Positions 12,429-19,667 of a stretch of DNA of 40,209 nt are shown here, one piece after another (the stretch's first letter is position 1; every line of letters starts with the position of its first letter). Source of the DNA: a virus; IMG/VR virus record IMGVR_UViG_3300032050_000316, positions 1 through 40,209 of that record; one strand, 5' to 3'. Below the pieces are notes generated by a model. That model saw only the letters and a list, made by a program, of their open reading frames with translations. It was not told the origin of the DNA and ran no database searches. A program made the translations under genes and the position numbers.

Positions 12429-12715
12429 TCACCGGCCAGATCCTGCGTGACGCGCAGCTAGCCCTCTTCGAGCAGCGTGATGCGGACTTCCTGGCCCACT
12501 GTCGGCGTATCGCCACCGACATCGCCAAGAGCCAGGGCAGCGTGTCTATCAACGATGTCCGAGCTGCCATCAGCCTACCTGCAGAGCTGCACCCATCAGT
12601 GCTTGGCGCTGTTTTCAGAGGTAAAAAATTCACAGCAATTGGCTTTACCGAAGCCACACACAAGGCCGCCCACGCTCGCGTGGTGCGTGTTTATAAACTT
12701 AGCGAGGAGAAATAA
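12425..12715 (+). CDS. Phage early protein, 96 aa, winged-helix-like composition
   Basis: This 96-aa protein begins with a helix (ITGQILRDAQLALFEQRDAD). It then has a segment SQGSVSINDVRAAISLP and a motif around LGAVFRGKKFTAIGFTEAT, ending in a basic strand-like tail (HARVVRVYKLSEEK). The helix, helix and beta-hairpin order resembles a small winged-helix domain. Proteins with this layout occur in phage early operons without a defined role. It overlaps its upstream neighbour by 4 nt and is followed after 2 nt by the next gene. Confidence 0.75.
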   Translation: MITGQILRDAQLALFEQRDADFLAHCRRIATDIAKSQGSVSINDVRAAISLPAELHPSVLGAVFRGKKFTAIGFTEATHKAAHARVVRVYKLSEEK

Positions 12716-12717
12716 CT

Positions 12718-13197
12718 ATGCCATCAAAAACATTTGAAATAGATGGGCGAGTACACACTTGGTTTGAAGATGGCAAATTAAAAATGTTTGGATACATCAA
12801 CAACGAAGACTTTGACATTCCTCTTGATTGGCACACTACTGAGGATTGGTATGAGTTGCATCTTAATTTTTCCATCATGGAACTGGTCAATTGGATGTAC
12901 GAAAACAATCGGATTTGGGTTTATGAAGAAAACAACCCAGTTCACATTGACGACAAACCTCAGTTCATGGCGTTGCGTGAGCAACTGTTGGCCGCGTTGG
13001 CAGCAATTGATGCCGTGAAGTTTATTACTGAGGATGAATATGTTGAGCTTAAGCAAGATTGGAAATCGCCTTCTGATGAGCAACTGTCAGAGCTGATTGC
13101 TGAGGCTGGCATTTGCTTGCAGAACTATTGCAGCGAAGAAAAGCAAAAAGAGTTTGCGCGTGCTGTTGAAAAAACCCTTAAGGAGATGAACAAATGA
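12718..13197 (+). CDS. Acidic hypothetical protein, 159 aa, AT-richer than its neighbours
   Basis: The N-terminal half is predicted to be beta-rich, with many aromatic residues (FEIDGRVHTWFEDGKLKMFG, then DWHTTEDWYELHL). The C-terminal half is helical and acidic (MALREQLLAALAAIDAV, EKQKEFARAVEKTLKEMNK). Base composition is visibly AT-richer and codon use differs from the GC-rich genes either side, suggesting a later acquisition. It overlaps the exonuclease start (ATGA). No family is recognised. Its place beside recombination genes is compatible with an anti-host (for example anti-RecBCD) function, but nothing in the sequence proves this. Confidence 0.75.
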   Translation: MPSKTFEIDGRVHTWFEDGKLKMFGYINNEDFDIPLDWHTTEDWYELHLNFSIMELVNWMYENNRIWVYEENNPVHIDDKPQFMALREQLLAALAAIDAVKFITEDEYVELKQDWKSPSDEQLSELIAEAGICLQNYCSEEKQKEFARAVEKTLKEMNK

Positions 13198-14150
13198 GCG
13201 GAAAGAAAACACCTGACTACATGATGAGCGCTAGCCGCCTGCCAGCGCTGCTGGGCCTGTCCAAGTATCAGACACCCAATGATGAGCTGCAGTTCTCAAT
13301 CAACGCAGCCAAGGGTGTGCCACGCGAAGACAAACAGAACGAAGCAATGGCCTGGGGTGATCGGCTAGAATCCATGATCCTGCGGGAAACTGCCAAGCGG
13401 CTGGAGCTGTTCGAGCTGTCCACCGAGTTTGATTCGGCATTCTTCCACGACACACTGCCGCTAGCCTGCAGCCTGGATGGCTACGCGCATGGCCGTGGCC
13501 AGAAGATCCGCACCGACACTGACGCAGGCATCATCGTGGTTGGCCAAGATGAGATCATGCTCGACGGGTTTGGCGCACTCGAGGCCAAGCTGACAGCCGT
13601 GGCACCCGAGGAGATCCCAGCGCTGTACCGTGGGCCAGTGCAGTTGCAGGCACAGATGGACATCATGCAGGCGAAGTGGGGTGCGCTGGCCGTGCTGTAC
13701 CAAGGCACCACCTTGCGCATCTTCCTCTTTGAGCCACACCAGCAGACCCTCTACACCATCAAGACAGCGGTGCTGGAGTTCCAGAACAAGCTCGAGAAGT
13801 ACAAAGCTACAGGCGAGATCGACTTCTACCCGCCAGCTAATCCAAAGGATGCCGACCGTATGTACCCGGCAGCCGACGAAAACCTAGTGGTCAACCTGCC
13901 TGGTCGAGCCGAGCAGTTAGTCGATCAGATCGTGACTGCTAACGCTGACATCAAGGCAGCCGAGGGCCGCCGCAGCGAAGCCGAGACTGAGCTGAAGGCA
14001 ATGATGGGCCAAGCTGCCAAGGCCAGCATCGGACGCTTCGAGATCCGCTGGCCAATGCGCAGCTACAAAGCCACGCCAGAGAAGGTGGTGCCTGCGAAGG
14101 ATGCGTACAGCATTCGGCAGTCAACGCTGTCGATCAAGGAGGTCGCATGA
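13194..14150 (+). CDS. YqaJ-type viral exonuclease (alkaline exonuclease family)
   Basis: This 318-aa PD-(D/E)XK nuclease of the YqaJ/lambda-exonuclease type degrades one DNA strand to give 3' overhangs for annealing. It shows the family order: an N-terminal SASRLPALLGLSKYQTP segment, Glu59 in WGDRLES, Asp95 in ACSLDGYAHG, and Glu130/Lys132 in GALEAKLTA. A helix follows with VQLQAQMDIMQAKWG, and strands resume at VLYQGTTLRIFLFE. The last 80 residues form an extra helical tail. It is paired with the RecT-like gene downstream, as in Red-like systems. The ATGA overlap with the next gene indicates coupling. Confidence 0.88.
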   Translation: MSGKKTPDYMMSASRLPALLGLSKYQTPNDELQFSINAAKGVPREDKQNEAMAWGDRLESMILRETAKRLELFELSTEFDSAFFHDTLPLACSLDGYAHGRGQKIRTDTDAGIIVVGQDEIMLDGFGALEAKLTAVAPEEIPALYRGPVQLQAQMDIMQAKWGALAVLYQGTTLRIFLFEPHQQTLYTIKTAVLEFQNKLEKYKATGEIDFYPPANPKDADRMYPAADENLVVNLPGRAEQLVDQIVTANADIKAAEGRRSEAETELKAMMGQAAKASIGRFEIRWPMRSYKATPEKVVPAKDAYSIRQSTLSIKEVA

Positions 14151-14335
14151 TCTGGCGCGACCCGACCAAACTTGAAGAAGCACACGCACGCGCTGTCGTT
14201 TCGCTGCTAAACACCATACCCAAGTGCAGCGAAGAAGAAGCCGAGGAAATTGTCGAGGCTTTTACCGCGCTGATTCTGTACACACTGCAAGCCTTTTTAC
14301 CGACACCAGGAGATGACGATGCAACTAACCACTAG
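14147..14335 (+). CDS. Small acidic protein between exonuclease and annealase, 62 aa
   Basis: This is a helical acidic protein with two predicted helices (KLEEAHARAVVSLLNTI and EEAEEIVEAFTALILYTLQAFL) and a short Asp-rich tail. It overlaps the exonuclease stop by 4 nt, and its 3' end overlaps the RecT gene start in another frame by 17 nt. No family is recognised. The position between exo and annealing genes suggests a recombination accessory, by context only. Confidence 0.7.
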   Translation: MIWRDPTKLEEAHARAVVSLLNTIPKCSEEEAEEIVEAFTALILYTLQAFLPTPGDDDATNH

Positions 14336-15329
14336 ACAAGGATTCGCACCCACTACCTTTACCGAAGCCAGGCAGTTTGCCGAGGAGCTGGCATCGTCCA
14401 GCCTGGTGCCAAAGGCCTACACCGGCAAGCCACTAGATGTGCTGGTGGCCATGCAGTGGGGCGCTGAGATTGGCCTAGCACCCATGCAGGCATTGCAGAA
14501 TATCGCCGTAATCAATGGCAAGCCCAGCGTATATGGTGACGCAGCAATGGCCTTGGTGCAGGCTTCGCCACACTGCGAGGACATCGAAGAATACTTCGAG
14601 AATGAGAACACGCCAAACCCGACAGCAGTCTGCGTGGCCAAGCGCCGTGGCCGCAAGCCGGTGGTCGCTAAGTTCAGCGTCGAGGATGCCAAGCGTGCTG
14701 GCTTATGGGGCAAGCAAGGCCCGTGGCAGGCGTACCCAAAGCGCATGATGCAGATGCGGGCTCGAGGCTTCGCGCTGCGTGATGCCTTCCCTGATGCGTT
14801 GAAAGGCCTGATCACCGTCGAAGAAGCGCAGGACTTTCCAGATGAGGCAAAGCCACGGCCACCGAAGGATGTCACGCCACTGCCTGCCAATCCGCTGGAC
14901 ATGATCCCGCCACCAGCAGAGATCCCAACGCAGGATGAGTATGTGCCAGACCTGGATGAGATCAATGCTGAGTTGCAGAATGCGGCTGCCGAATCTGCAG
15001 AACCTGCTGCAGAACCTGCTGTGCCTGAAGGCCTGCTTTTGCTGGTGCCAGGCAAAGGTGAAGACAGTGAGCCGCGCATTCTGTCAGGCCACAACAGCCA
15101 GCAAGAATGGTCGGATGCCTATGAAGCAATCGCTGAGAAGACGCTGACCGCAGGCAAGGCACCGGAGCGCCAGCGTATGACAGCGCTGCGGCAGCTCAAG
15201 GAGGTCAACAAAGATGTGATCGACAGGCTAGACCTGGTGGCCAAGACCAAGCACACCGAACACTACCAGCGCAGGCTTAAGATCTTGGGTGCCACCATGA
15301 ATGACAAGGAAAAAAATCCCGGCGAGTAA
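14319..15329 (+). CDS. RecT-like single-strand annealing protein
   Basis: This protein of about 336 aa carries the RecT-family core at residues about 45-165: QWGAEIGLAPMQALQNIAVI, then NGKPSVYGDAAMALV, later AKRAGLWGKQGPWQAYPKRM and MRARGFALRDAFPDALKG. These proteins anneal complementary ssDNA produced by the partner exonuclease. A Pro/Glu-rich linker (about 185-245) leads to a C-terminal helical domain. I chose ATG 14319, which has AGGAG six nt upstream, over ATG 14313, which abuts that site. The stop codon lies in the loop of a terminator hairpin that serves the opposing operon. Confidence 0.87.
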   Translation: MQLTTRQGFAPTTFTEARQFAEELASSSLVPKAYTGKPLDVLVAMQWGAEIGLAPMQALQNIAVINGKPSVYGDAAMALVQASPHCEDIEEYFENENTPNPTAVCVAKRRGRKPVVAKFSVEDAKRAGLWGKQGPWQAYPKRMMQMRARGFALRDAFPDALKGLITVEEAQDFPDEAKPRPPKDVTPLPANPLDMIPPPAEIPTQDEYVPDLDEINAELQNAAAESAEPAAEPAVPEGLLLLVPGKGEDSEPRILSGHNSQQEWSDAYEAIAEKTLTAGKAPERQRMTALRQLKEVNKDVIDRLDLVAKTKHTEHYQRRLKILGATMNDKEKNPGE

Positions 15330-15334
15330 CCGGG
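15310..15334 (-). terminator. Terminator of the lysis operon, formed over the recT stop codon
   Basis: On the minus strand, the 5-bp stem CCCGG (complement of 15330-15334) / CCGGG (complement of 15318-15322) with a 7-nt loop is followed by A and then seven T (15310-15316). The recT stop codon TAA (15327-15329) is in the loop. On the plus strand the hairpin is followed only by AAAA, so it favours minus-strand termination. Confidence 0.7.
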
Positions 15335-15338
15335 AAAA

Positions 15339-15385
15339 CCCGCTGATCCACCTTGGTCGCGCAGGAGTGGCGCAGGGTCAGCGGG
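15339..15385 (+). terminator. Candidate rightward terminator stem-loop after recT
   Basis: A perfect 8-bp inverted repeat, CCCGCTGA (15339-15346) / TCAGCGGG (15378-15385), encloses a 31-nt loop that contains a further CCAC/GTGG pairing. There is no T-run after it, so it may be a Rho-linked or RNA-stability element rather than an intrinsic terminator. It overlaps the Rz stop codon. Confidence 0.35.
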
Positions 15386-15848
15386 AGGTGTTCCTTACTG
15401 CTTCGTACTGCTTGAGACAGGTGTCGAGGGCGCTGGCAAGCCTTGCTGCGTCGGCGGCGTACCACGCAAGAAACTCTCCATTTCTCCGATCCAGTTCCGC
15501 TCCACTCGCTCCACTGCAAGATTGGGTGGCACCGGACACGGCACCTGCCTTGGTGGCGGGGCGCTCGGCGCGGTTGCGCAAGCTGTCAACCAGCTTGTTA
15601 GCACGACTATCAATATCTTTGATCCTCGCATTGGCATCCTCTCGTAGTTGATCAGCCTGGGCCTGCAGTGCCTGTTCCTTCTCACGCGCAGCAGCCTGGG
15701 CAGCAGCATACTCAAGCGCGAGTTTAGCCTTTTCCTGATCCCATTGGGCCTGCACTTCAGCCTTGCCATGAGCTGTGCCTTTGGCATAGCCGCCAGCACC
15801 AGCCACGGCCACCGCAATCACAGCCCCAGCAATGAACCAGGGATTCAT
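15378..15848 (-). CDS. Rz: Inner-membrane spanin (Rz-like)
   Basis: This 156-aa protein has an N-terminal transmembrane signal-anchor (residues about 4-24, AGAVIAVAVAGAGGYAKG) and a long periplasmic coiled coil rich in Ala, Gln and Glu (about 30-95). A C-terminal region contains two Cys. This is the i-spanin architecture: it joins the outer-membrane spanin lipoprotein and fuses the membranes at lysis. The outer spanin is encoded inside it in another frame (15395-15631). It overlaps the upstream 61-aa gene by ATGA and ends next to the convergent recT. Confidence 0.85.
   Translation of the reverse strand: MNPWFIAGAVIAVAVAGAGGYAKGTAHGKAEVQAQWDQEKAKLALEYAAAQAAAREKEQALQAQADQLREDANARIKDIDSRANKLVDSLRNRAERPATKAGAVSGATQSCSGASGAELDRRNGEFLAWYAADAARLASALDTCLKQYEAVRNTSR
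15395..15631 (-). CDS. Rz1: Outer-membrane spanin lipoprotein (Rz1-like), nested in Rz
   Basis: In a different frame inside Rz, an ORF starts at ATG 15631 with GAGAGG six nt upstream; ATG 15637 is an alternative but abuts that site. The 78-aa product has a lipoprotein signal peptide (KILIVVLTSWLTAC) with a lipobox LTAC, then a Pro-rich mature region (APSAPPPRQVPCPVPP), as in lambda Rz1. Both genes end close together, so Rz1 is fully embedded. The outer-membrane lipoprotein partners the Rz coiled coil across the periplasm. Its presence implies a Gram-negative host. Confidence 0.87.
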   Translation of the reverse strand: MRGSKILIVVLTSWLTACATAPSAPPPRQVPCPVPPNLAVERVERNWIGEMESFLRGTPPTQQGLPAPSTPVSSSTKQ

Positions 15849-16030
15849 TTTGGCGGCACCTTGGTGCCTTCGAGTTTCTTATGTACCTTCACATCGCGGC
15901 AGACTTCTTTCTTGGTCTTGGGATCTTCCCGGCAAACCTTCTTCATCTCGCCGCCAGCGTGTACATTGAATGCCAGCAACATACTAGCGGCCACGGTTGC
16001 AGCCATGCGGATCAGTAGCAGTGTGTTCAT
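15845..16030 (-). CDS. Small secreted protein, 61 aa
   Basis: There is a clear signal peptide (MNTLLLIRMAATVAASMLLA, predicted cleavage after the NVHA segment). A short, very basic mature part follows with two Cys (KKVCREDPKTKKEVCRDVK) that could form a disulfide. The gene has a strong GGGGGA ribosome site and is coupled to Rz. It would act in the periplasm. A lysis accessory role is inferred from its place in the cassette; no family is recognised. Confidence 0.72.
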   Translation of the reverse strand: MNTLLLIRMAATVAASMLLAFNVHAGGEMKKVCREDPKTKKEVCRDVKVHKKLEGTKVPPK

Positions 16031-16039
16031 GGTTCCCCC

Positions 16040-16471
16040 TTACAGTTCAGGTTGTGGTGCTGCTGGTGGTGCTGCCTTGCCATTGAAGCCGGTAACCACG
16101 GGCGCTGCAGGCTCGAGCTGCGGCTCCATGCGCACAGGTGCGTGGGTCGGTGCCGGTGCCTTCGGAGCTGGTGGTTGTGGGTCAGTCCAATCGCTGGCCT
16201 TTGATACGCCAGGTGGTGGGTCGATCAGCTTGGCCACGCCGTCCTTGCCCTTGATGGCCAGCAGGGTAGCCAACGCACCCAGGATGTACTTGGACATATC
16301 CGACAGCAGCATAAAGAATTGCTTGTCCGCTGGGGCAATGCCGGTCATTGGCTGGGTCACAAAAACCACCGAGTACATGGCCAAGCTCGACATCATCAGC
16401 AGCACCATGCAGAAGGTTGCGCCAATGATCAGCTTGATGACTGAGTCAATCAGATCTGGTGTCCACTTCAC
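16040..16471 (-). CDS. Two-span membrane protein, holin candidate
   Basis: This 143-aa protein starts at GTG 16471, overlapping the previous stop (GTGA). It has two hydrophobic segments, about residues 13-40 (LIIGATFCMVLLMMSSLAMYSVVF) and 58-72 (YILGALATLLAI), and a long Pro/Ala-rich C-terminal tail (about 85-143). Two-span topology with a location next to endolysin and spanins fits a class II holin or an accessory lysis protein. The long Pro-rich tail is unusual for a holin. It could instead be an antiholin or a structural membrane protein. Confidence 0.6.
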   Translation of the reverse strand: MKWTPDLIDSVIKLIIGATFCMVLLMMSSLAMYSVVFVTQPMTGIAPADKQFFMLLSDMSKYILGALATLLAIKGKDGVAKLIDPPPGVSKASDWTDPQPPAPKAPAPTHAPVRMEPQLEPAAPVVTGFNGKAAPPAAPQPEL

Positions 16472-16647
16472 TTTTGTTCCTCCTGTTTGAAGTCAGCCGC
16501 AGGTACGAGTTGGTCGGGGCAGGTACCAGTGACAGCACAAGTAGGCCTTTGGCATTCAGGCTTTGCCCAGTTCTTATTGTCTTGACAGACATAACGGAAC
16601 CGATCCTCACAGCCAGAAAGCAGCAGAAAAATTAGCAGGTATCTCAT
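16468..16647 (-). CDS. Small lipoprotein, 59 aa
   Basis: The N-terminus MRYLLIFLLLSGC is a lipoprotein signal with a lipobox ending in LSGC at Cys13. The mature part is Cys-rich (several Cys in RYVCQDNKNWAKPECQRPTC, then CPDQL) and could be disulfide-bonded. The ATG at 16647 overlaps the endolysin stop (TGATG). Similar short Cys-rich lipoproteins sit next to endolysin genes in other phages. The role may be superinfection exclusion or lysis timing, which is inference. Confidence 0.72.
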   Translation of the reverse strand: MRYLLIFLLLSGCEDRFRYVCQDNKNWAKPECQRPTCAVTGTCPDQLVPAADFKQEEQK

Positions 16648-17282
16648 CACACCCCCAAGACATGAAGCGCGTGCTTGTAATGCTTGATCCTGTCATTCAG
16701 CCCTATGGTGCCGCCATTGATCCGCTTGGTCAGCGTCAGAATGTCGCCAGCGTCGGCCCACTGATTGAGTTTGTTGGTTTCCCAAAACCAGCAGGCAGAC
16801 TGTGCCGCACCCTCAAAGGTAGCCAGGTACTCCGGCACCTCGGTGATCTCTAGCGGTCTGCCATCGACCTCAATGCTGTCGGCAAAGTTTTGATAATTCT
16901 GGCGGCCAGTGAGCTGGATCAGACCTCGGCCAATCCATTTGGCAGGATCGCCAGACTCCTCGCTGCCGTTGCCCATGCGGTTGGCATAGATCCGATTGGC
17001 AATTGCTTCCTGCTTGTTTGGCTTGCGGCAGTATTCTTCTGCCAGCTCATCTGTTGGGAAATACTTGGGGAATAGCCTGCGCAGCGTGGCTGGCTTGTAG
17101 TTGAGATTCTCTTTGAGCGTGGTGAAGTTGCCAGACTCATGCGCACACTGCGCGATGAAGGCAGCAATCCGCTGCGGGGTGTTGATGTCGTAGTCAGGCA
17201 GCAGTTGCTCGAGCGCGTTGTGCCAGTAGCCAACGTGCTTGTTGCCAGGAATCATCTGCTTCAGTTGGCTTTCAGTCAGCAT
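16647..17282 (-). CDS. Endolysin, glycoside hydrolase family 19 (chitinase-like)
   Basis: This 211-aa peptidoglycan hydrolase has the GH19 catalytic pair: Glu49 in AQCAHESGNF and Glu58 in LKENLNY. Further family features are KWIGRGLIQLTGRQNYQNFA and the C-terminal LTKRINGGTIGLNDRIKHY. GH19 phage enzymes cleave the glycan backbone of peptidoglycan. There is no signal peptide, so release through a holin is expected. I chose ATG 17282, which has AGGGG six nt upstream; the ORF extends to a TTG at 17285. It overlaps the upstream membrane protein stop (TGATG). Confidence 0.93.
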   Translation of the reverse strand: MLTESQLKQMIPGNKHVGYWHNALEQLLPDYDINTPQRIAAFIAQCAHESGNFTTLKENLNYKPATLRRLFPKYFPTDELAEEYCRKPNKQEAIANRIYANRMGNGSEESGDPAKWIGRGLIQLTGRQNYQNFADSIEVDGRPLEITEVPEYLATFEGAAQSACWFWETNKLNQWADAGDILTLTKRINGGTIGLNDRIKHYKHALHVLGV

Positions 17283-17593
17283 CAATTACCCCTGTATAGA
17301 TTTCGTTCCTCTAGTATTTCACGCCTCAATTGTTTCATCTTCTTTACTTCATGCACCGCAGCTTGGTGGACTATGAACATATCGTAGTACATCACCCCAA
17401 GGATAGGCATGACAATGAAGAAGGTTAGCAGCAATGCCATGACCGTCACAATCAAAGACCAAGGTACATCCTCTGAATCGCGCTTCTCGTTATTAGCCAC
17501 ATTAGACCCACCGCCCACGCTATTACGAACACGACTGCCCCAATCCATACCAGACGCGCCTTGAGCCGATTTATTGCTGCCCTTCGTTGCCAT
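17282..17593 (-). CDS. Membrane protein upstream of the endolysin, up to 103 aa
   Basis: The central transmembrane segment (SLIVTVMALLLTFFIVMPILG) is followed by a basic helical C-terminus (HEVKKMKQLRREILEERN). It starts inside the preceding 232-aa gene: ATG 17593 or 17548, or GTG 17497 with GGTGGG upstream, so 71-103 aa. Overlap with the other gene is 46-142 nt. With one membrane helix and a charged C-terminal helix it could be a pinholin/holin or a small anchor. It sits directly upstream of the endolysin. Confidence 0.65.
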   Translation of the reverse strand: MATKGSNKSAQGASGMDWGSRVRNSVGGGSNVANNEKRDSEDVPWSLIVTVMALLLTFFIVMPILGVMYYDMFIVHQAAVHEVKKMKQLRREILEERNLYRGN

Positions 17594-18150
17594 CTAGCCG
17601 CCTGTAACTTTCTCGTTTCGATTGCTAGTGCATCAGCCTGCTCGTTCTGTATGTCGTGCCATGCCTTCTCAAACCTTGACCACACAGACCCCAGCTCTGG
17701 TGGCGTGTTGTAGACCATCTGCTCTCGCACCTGCGCCAGCATCTCGTCCAGTTTAGACTCCAGCCTGATGCGCTCCAGAGCCCTGCGACCTAGCGATAAA
17801 TCACCCTTATAAACTTCTTTCGCTGCTGCCTCGCTCTGCACATATATCTTTGCAAGCGCCTCGTACTGGTCAATGAAGTTGCCAAGGTTTGACCAAATGT
17901 CATTCAGCACATCATCCGGCGTGGCCTTCGCCACCTCCTGCACTCGCTTAACCTCTTCGTTGTACTGCTTCGTCTGCTCCTTACTCGGGCTGGCTATTCT
18001 GTTGTACTGCTCTCGCAGGTCTTTCAGTACGTCGCTGACATCCCCGCTGGTATTCTTGATCTGCTTGTAAAGGTCTACACCCTTCTTGGCAAGATCGATT
18101 GCTGTGGTACAGGCCTTGTATGCCGCAGCAATTGTGATCGGGTCAAGCAC
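17452..18150 (-). CDS. Coiled-coil protein with a C-terminal membrane anchor, 232 aa
   Basis: The N-terminal 190 residues are mostly charged helices (for instance LYKQIKNTSGDVSDVLKDL, RRALERIRLESKLDEMLAQV), suggesting a coiled coil. One transmembrane helix follows near the C-terminus (LVWIGAVVFVIAWAVGLMWL). The start is a GTG at 18150, just downstream of the 92-aa gene stop. Tail-anchored proteins of this size are found in phage lysis regions, but the family is unknown to me. Its 3' end overlaps the start of the next membrane protein. A lysis-regulating role is inferred from context. Confidence 0.7.
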   Translation of the reverse strand: MLDPITIAAAYKACTTAIDLAKKGVDLYKQIKNTSGDVSDVLKDLREQYNRIASPSKEQTKQYNEEVKRVQEVAKATPDDVLNDIWSNLGNFIDQYEALAKIYVQSEAAAKEVYKGDLSLGRRALERIRLESKLDEMLAQVREQMVYNTPPELGSVWSRFEKAWHDIQNEQADALAIETRKLQAARWQRRAAINRLKARLVWIGAVVFVIAWAVGLMWLITRSAIQRMYLGL

Positions 18151-18154
18151 AACA

Positions 18155-18433
18155 TCAGAACAGGTGGAGCTGCTTTTTCATTGCAATGATCTCTTCGCGC
18201 AAGGCATCGTTAGCTTCTTCGCACTTGCGGTTCTGCTCTTCGACTGTAGCAAGCCGATCAGACAGGCGTGACACTTCCTCGCGCAGGGTAGCGATCACCT
18301 GCTGCCAAGCAGCGTCGGTAACATCAGCAGCTTTGTTGCTGCGACTGTCGGCCATGATCTTCTGGTACATACCGTATGCACCAGCACCGGCAGCAGCAAT
18401 GCCCACGCCGACGTTGGTCAACCAGTCGGGCAT
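18155..18433 (-). CDS. Membrane-anchored coiled-coil protein, 92 aa
   Basis: There is an N-terminal hydrophobic segment (LTNVGVGIAAAGAGAYGMY). A coiled-coil region follows at about residues 45-88, with heptad Leu/Val and Glu/Arg (QQVIATLREEVSRLSDRLAT, EEQNRKCEEANDALREEIIA). The plan resembles small i-spanin-like or holin-associated proteins. Rz and Rz1 are encoded elsewhere in the cassette, so a different role is likely. The ATG overlaps the upstream 55-aa gene stop (TAATG). Confidence 0.72.
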   Translation of the reverse strand: MPDWLTNVGVGIAAAGAGAYGMYQKIMADSRSNKAADVTDAAWQQVIATLREEVSRLSDRLATVEEQNRKCEEANDALREEIIAMKKQLHLF

Positions 18434-18600
18434 TATGCTTCTCCTTCATCTGCTGGCAATGGTTGACCGCCTTCTTCCAAGAACTTTAGATAGGCTTGAT
18501 AGTCGGTGTTGGCTTCGTCCATTGGGATGAATGCGTTGTCAGTTAAGCGTTTGATTCCAGCCTCACTTTTTTTCGTAGGGTCTTTATAAATTTGATACAT
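18433..18600 (-). CDS. Small tail-associated protein, 55 aa
   Basis: This short ORF begins MYQIYKDPTKKSEAGIKRL and continues NAFIPMDEANTDYQAYLKFL before an acidic tail. The pattern Asn-Ala/Ser-x-Ile-Pro followed by Asn-Thr-Asp-Tyr-Gln-x-Tyr-Leu is common in short proteins and domains encoded next to phage tail fibres (XkdW-like, from memory), often adaptors or chaperones. It starts 2 nt after the 354-aa gene and overlaps the next gene by 1 nt (TAATG). It was too short for routine calling. Confidence 0.72.
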   Translation of the reverse strand: MYQIYKDPTKKSEAGIKRLTDNAFIPMDEANTDYQAYLKFLEEGGQPLPADEGEA

Positions 18601-18602
18601 GA

Positions 18603-19667
18603 TTAAAGCTCCGCTGAAGCTGTAAAGTAATCGCCAGTGTCGTTTGCTTCTGACTGTGTTACCGCGTTTGCGGAAGCAGTCTGATACCTGCGAAAACCAG
18701 AAACAGTCGCTGCATCAAGAACAGGTTGTCCACAACTAGTGGCTAAAAAAGTTCCAACAACTGTTAAAGTTGGTGCAGCACGTTTTGTGACTGCAAACGG
18801 ATACCAAGTTGCAACAGTCTGTCCGTTTAATCCATATGCGTGCATTGCTAACGAACTAACTGCTCCGCGCCCGATTTCTTCATAATACCGCTGGCACATA
18901 ATCAACTCACGCCCATAATCTCTGCGCTCAAATGGTGTTGCTACTGAGCCAGCTTCTAGTTGTACGCCGGTGATGTAGAAGGTTGCGCCGTTGGTTCCGA
19001 CTACAGATACTGCGCCTGTGGCTGATCGAAGGTCGGCAGCAGCCCAAGCACCCGCAGTTCCTGAGTATGTGCTGCCAGCCCCCAACCCAAACCAGACTCG
19101 AATTCCGCAAGTGTTATCAGTAGCCCATGTCCCGCTTGTGTCTCCTGCCACTGTGACAGATTTCAACTCCCAAGTATTTGCAGAACTAATTGTGTAGCTA
19201 AATGGGTATGACCGAGTCACACCTGCATTTGAAAAAGCACCGCCAAATGTTCCTGTCAGACTTGAACGAACCAAAAAAGAAAGAGTGACTGTTTGTGCAT
19301 TTGCAGTTCCCCACCCTAAGTCAGCAACATTAAACCCTTCAATTTGTTGCAAGACAGAAAAATTATCGCTAGATGTGATTGAGTATGCGGATTGCGATGT
19401 GATTCCAAGATAATTTGTAAACCCCGCCGGTCTATTAGCTGCGCTTAAGCTTCCAGCATTTTGTTGAGCAATAATTTTTCCGTTTGTGGCAGTTTGCAGA
19501 ACCATCCAACGATCAATAAAATAACCATTGATAGTGTTTGCGGAAGCCGCCCCAGCATTACGCTGATCGATCCTACAGTCTCCATTTATTATTCTATTGC
19601 GAAACCCGAACGGACTTCCACTATCGTAAGCCGTTGCAAGCTCAGACAATTCTCGCGATCTACTCAT
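18603..19667 (-). CDS. Tail/receptor-binding protein of the NRIINGD type, 354 aa
   Basis: The N-terminus (ATAYDSGSPFGFRNRIINGD, then DQRNAG, and later YFIDRWMVL) is the motif order seen in many phage tail and fibre proteins with C-terminal beta-rich receptor-binding parts. The rest is Ser/Thr/Gly/Ala-rich and predicted to be all beta. A segment FYITGVQLEAGSVATPFERR near residues 230-250 is typical of this class. DNA is AT-richer and codon use differs from the head genes, suggesting recent module acquisition. The first 27 residues match the 27-codon remnant at 20184-20267 at 21 positions. The ATG overlaps the endonuclease stop (ATGA) and has AAGGAG upstream. Confidence 0.82.
   Translation of the reverse strand: MSRSRELSELATAYDSGSPFGFRNRIINGDCRIDQRNAGAASANTINGYFIDRWMVLQTATNGKIIAQQNAGSLSAANRPAGFTNYLGITSQSAYSITSSDNFSVLQQIEGFNVADLGWGTANAQTVTLSFLVRSSLTGTFGGAFSNAGVTRSYPFSYTISSANTWELKSVTVAGDTSGTWATDNTCGIRVWFGLGAGSTYSGTAGAWAAADLRSATGAVSVVGTNGATFYITGVQLEAGSVATPFERRDYGRELIMCQRYYEEIGRGAVSSLAMHAYGLNGQTVATWYPFAVTKRAAPTLTVVGTFLATSCGQPVLDAATVSGFRRYQTASANAVTQSEANDTGDYFTASAEL

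Noticed and set aside
11704-15329. Attachment site or invertible segment next to the serine recombinase
   Set aside because: I found no pair of long inverted or direct repeats nearby; the short palindromes at 11339 and 11430 fit operators better.
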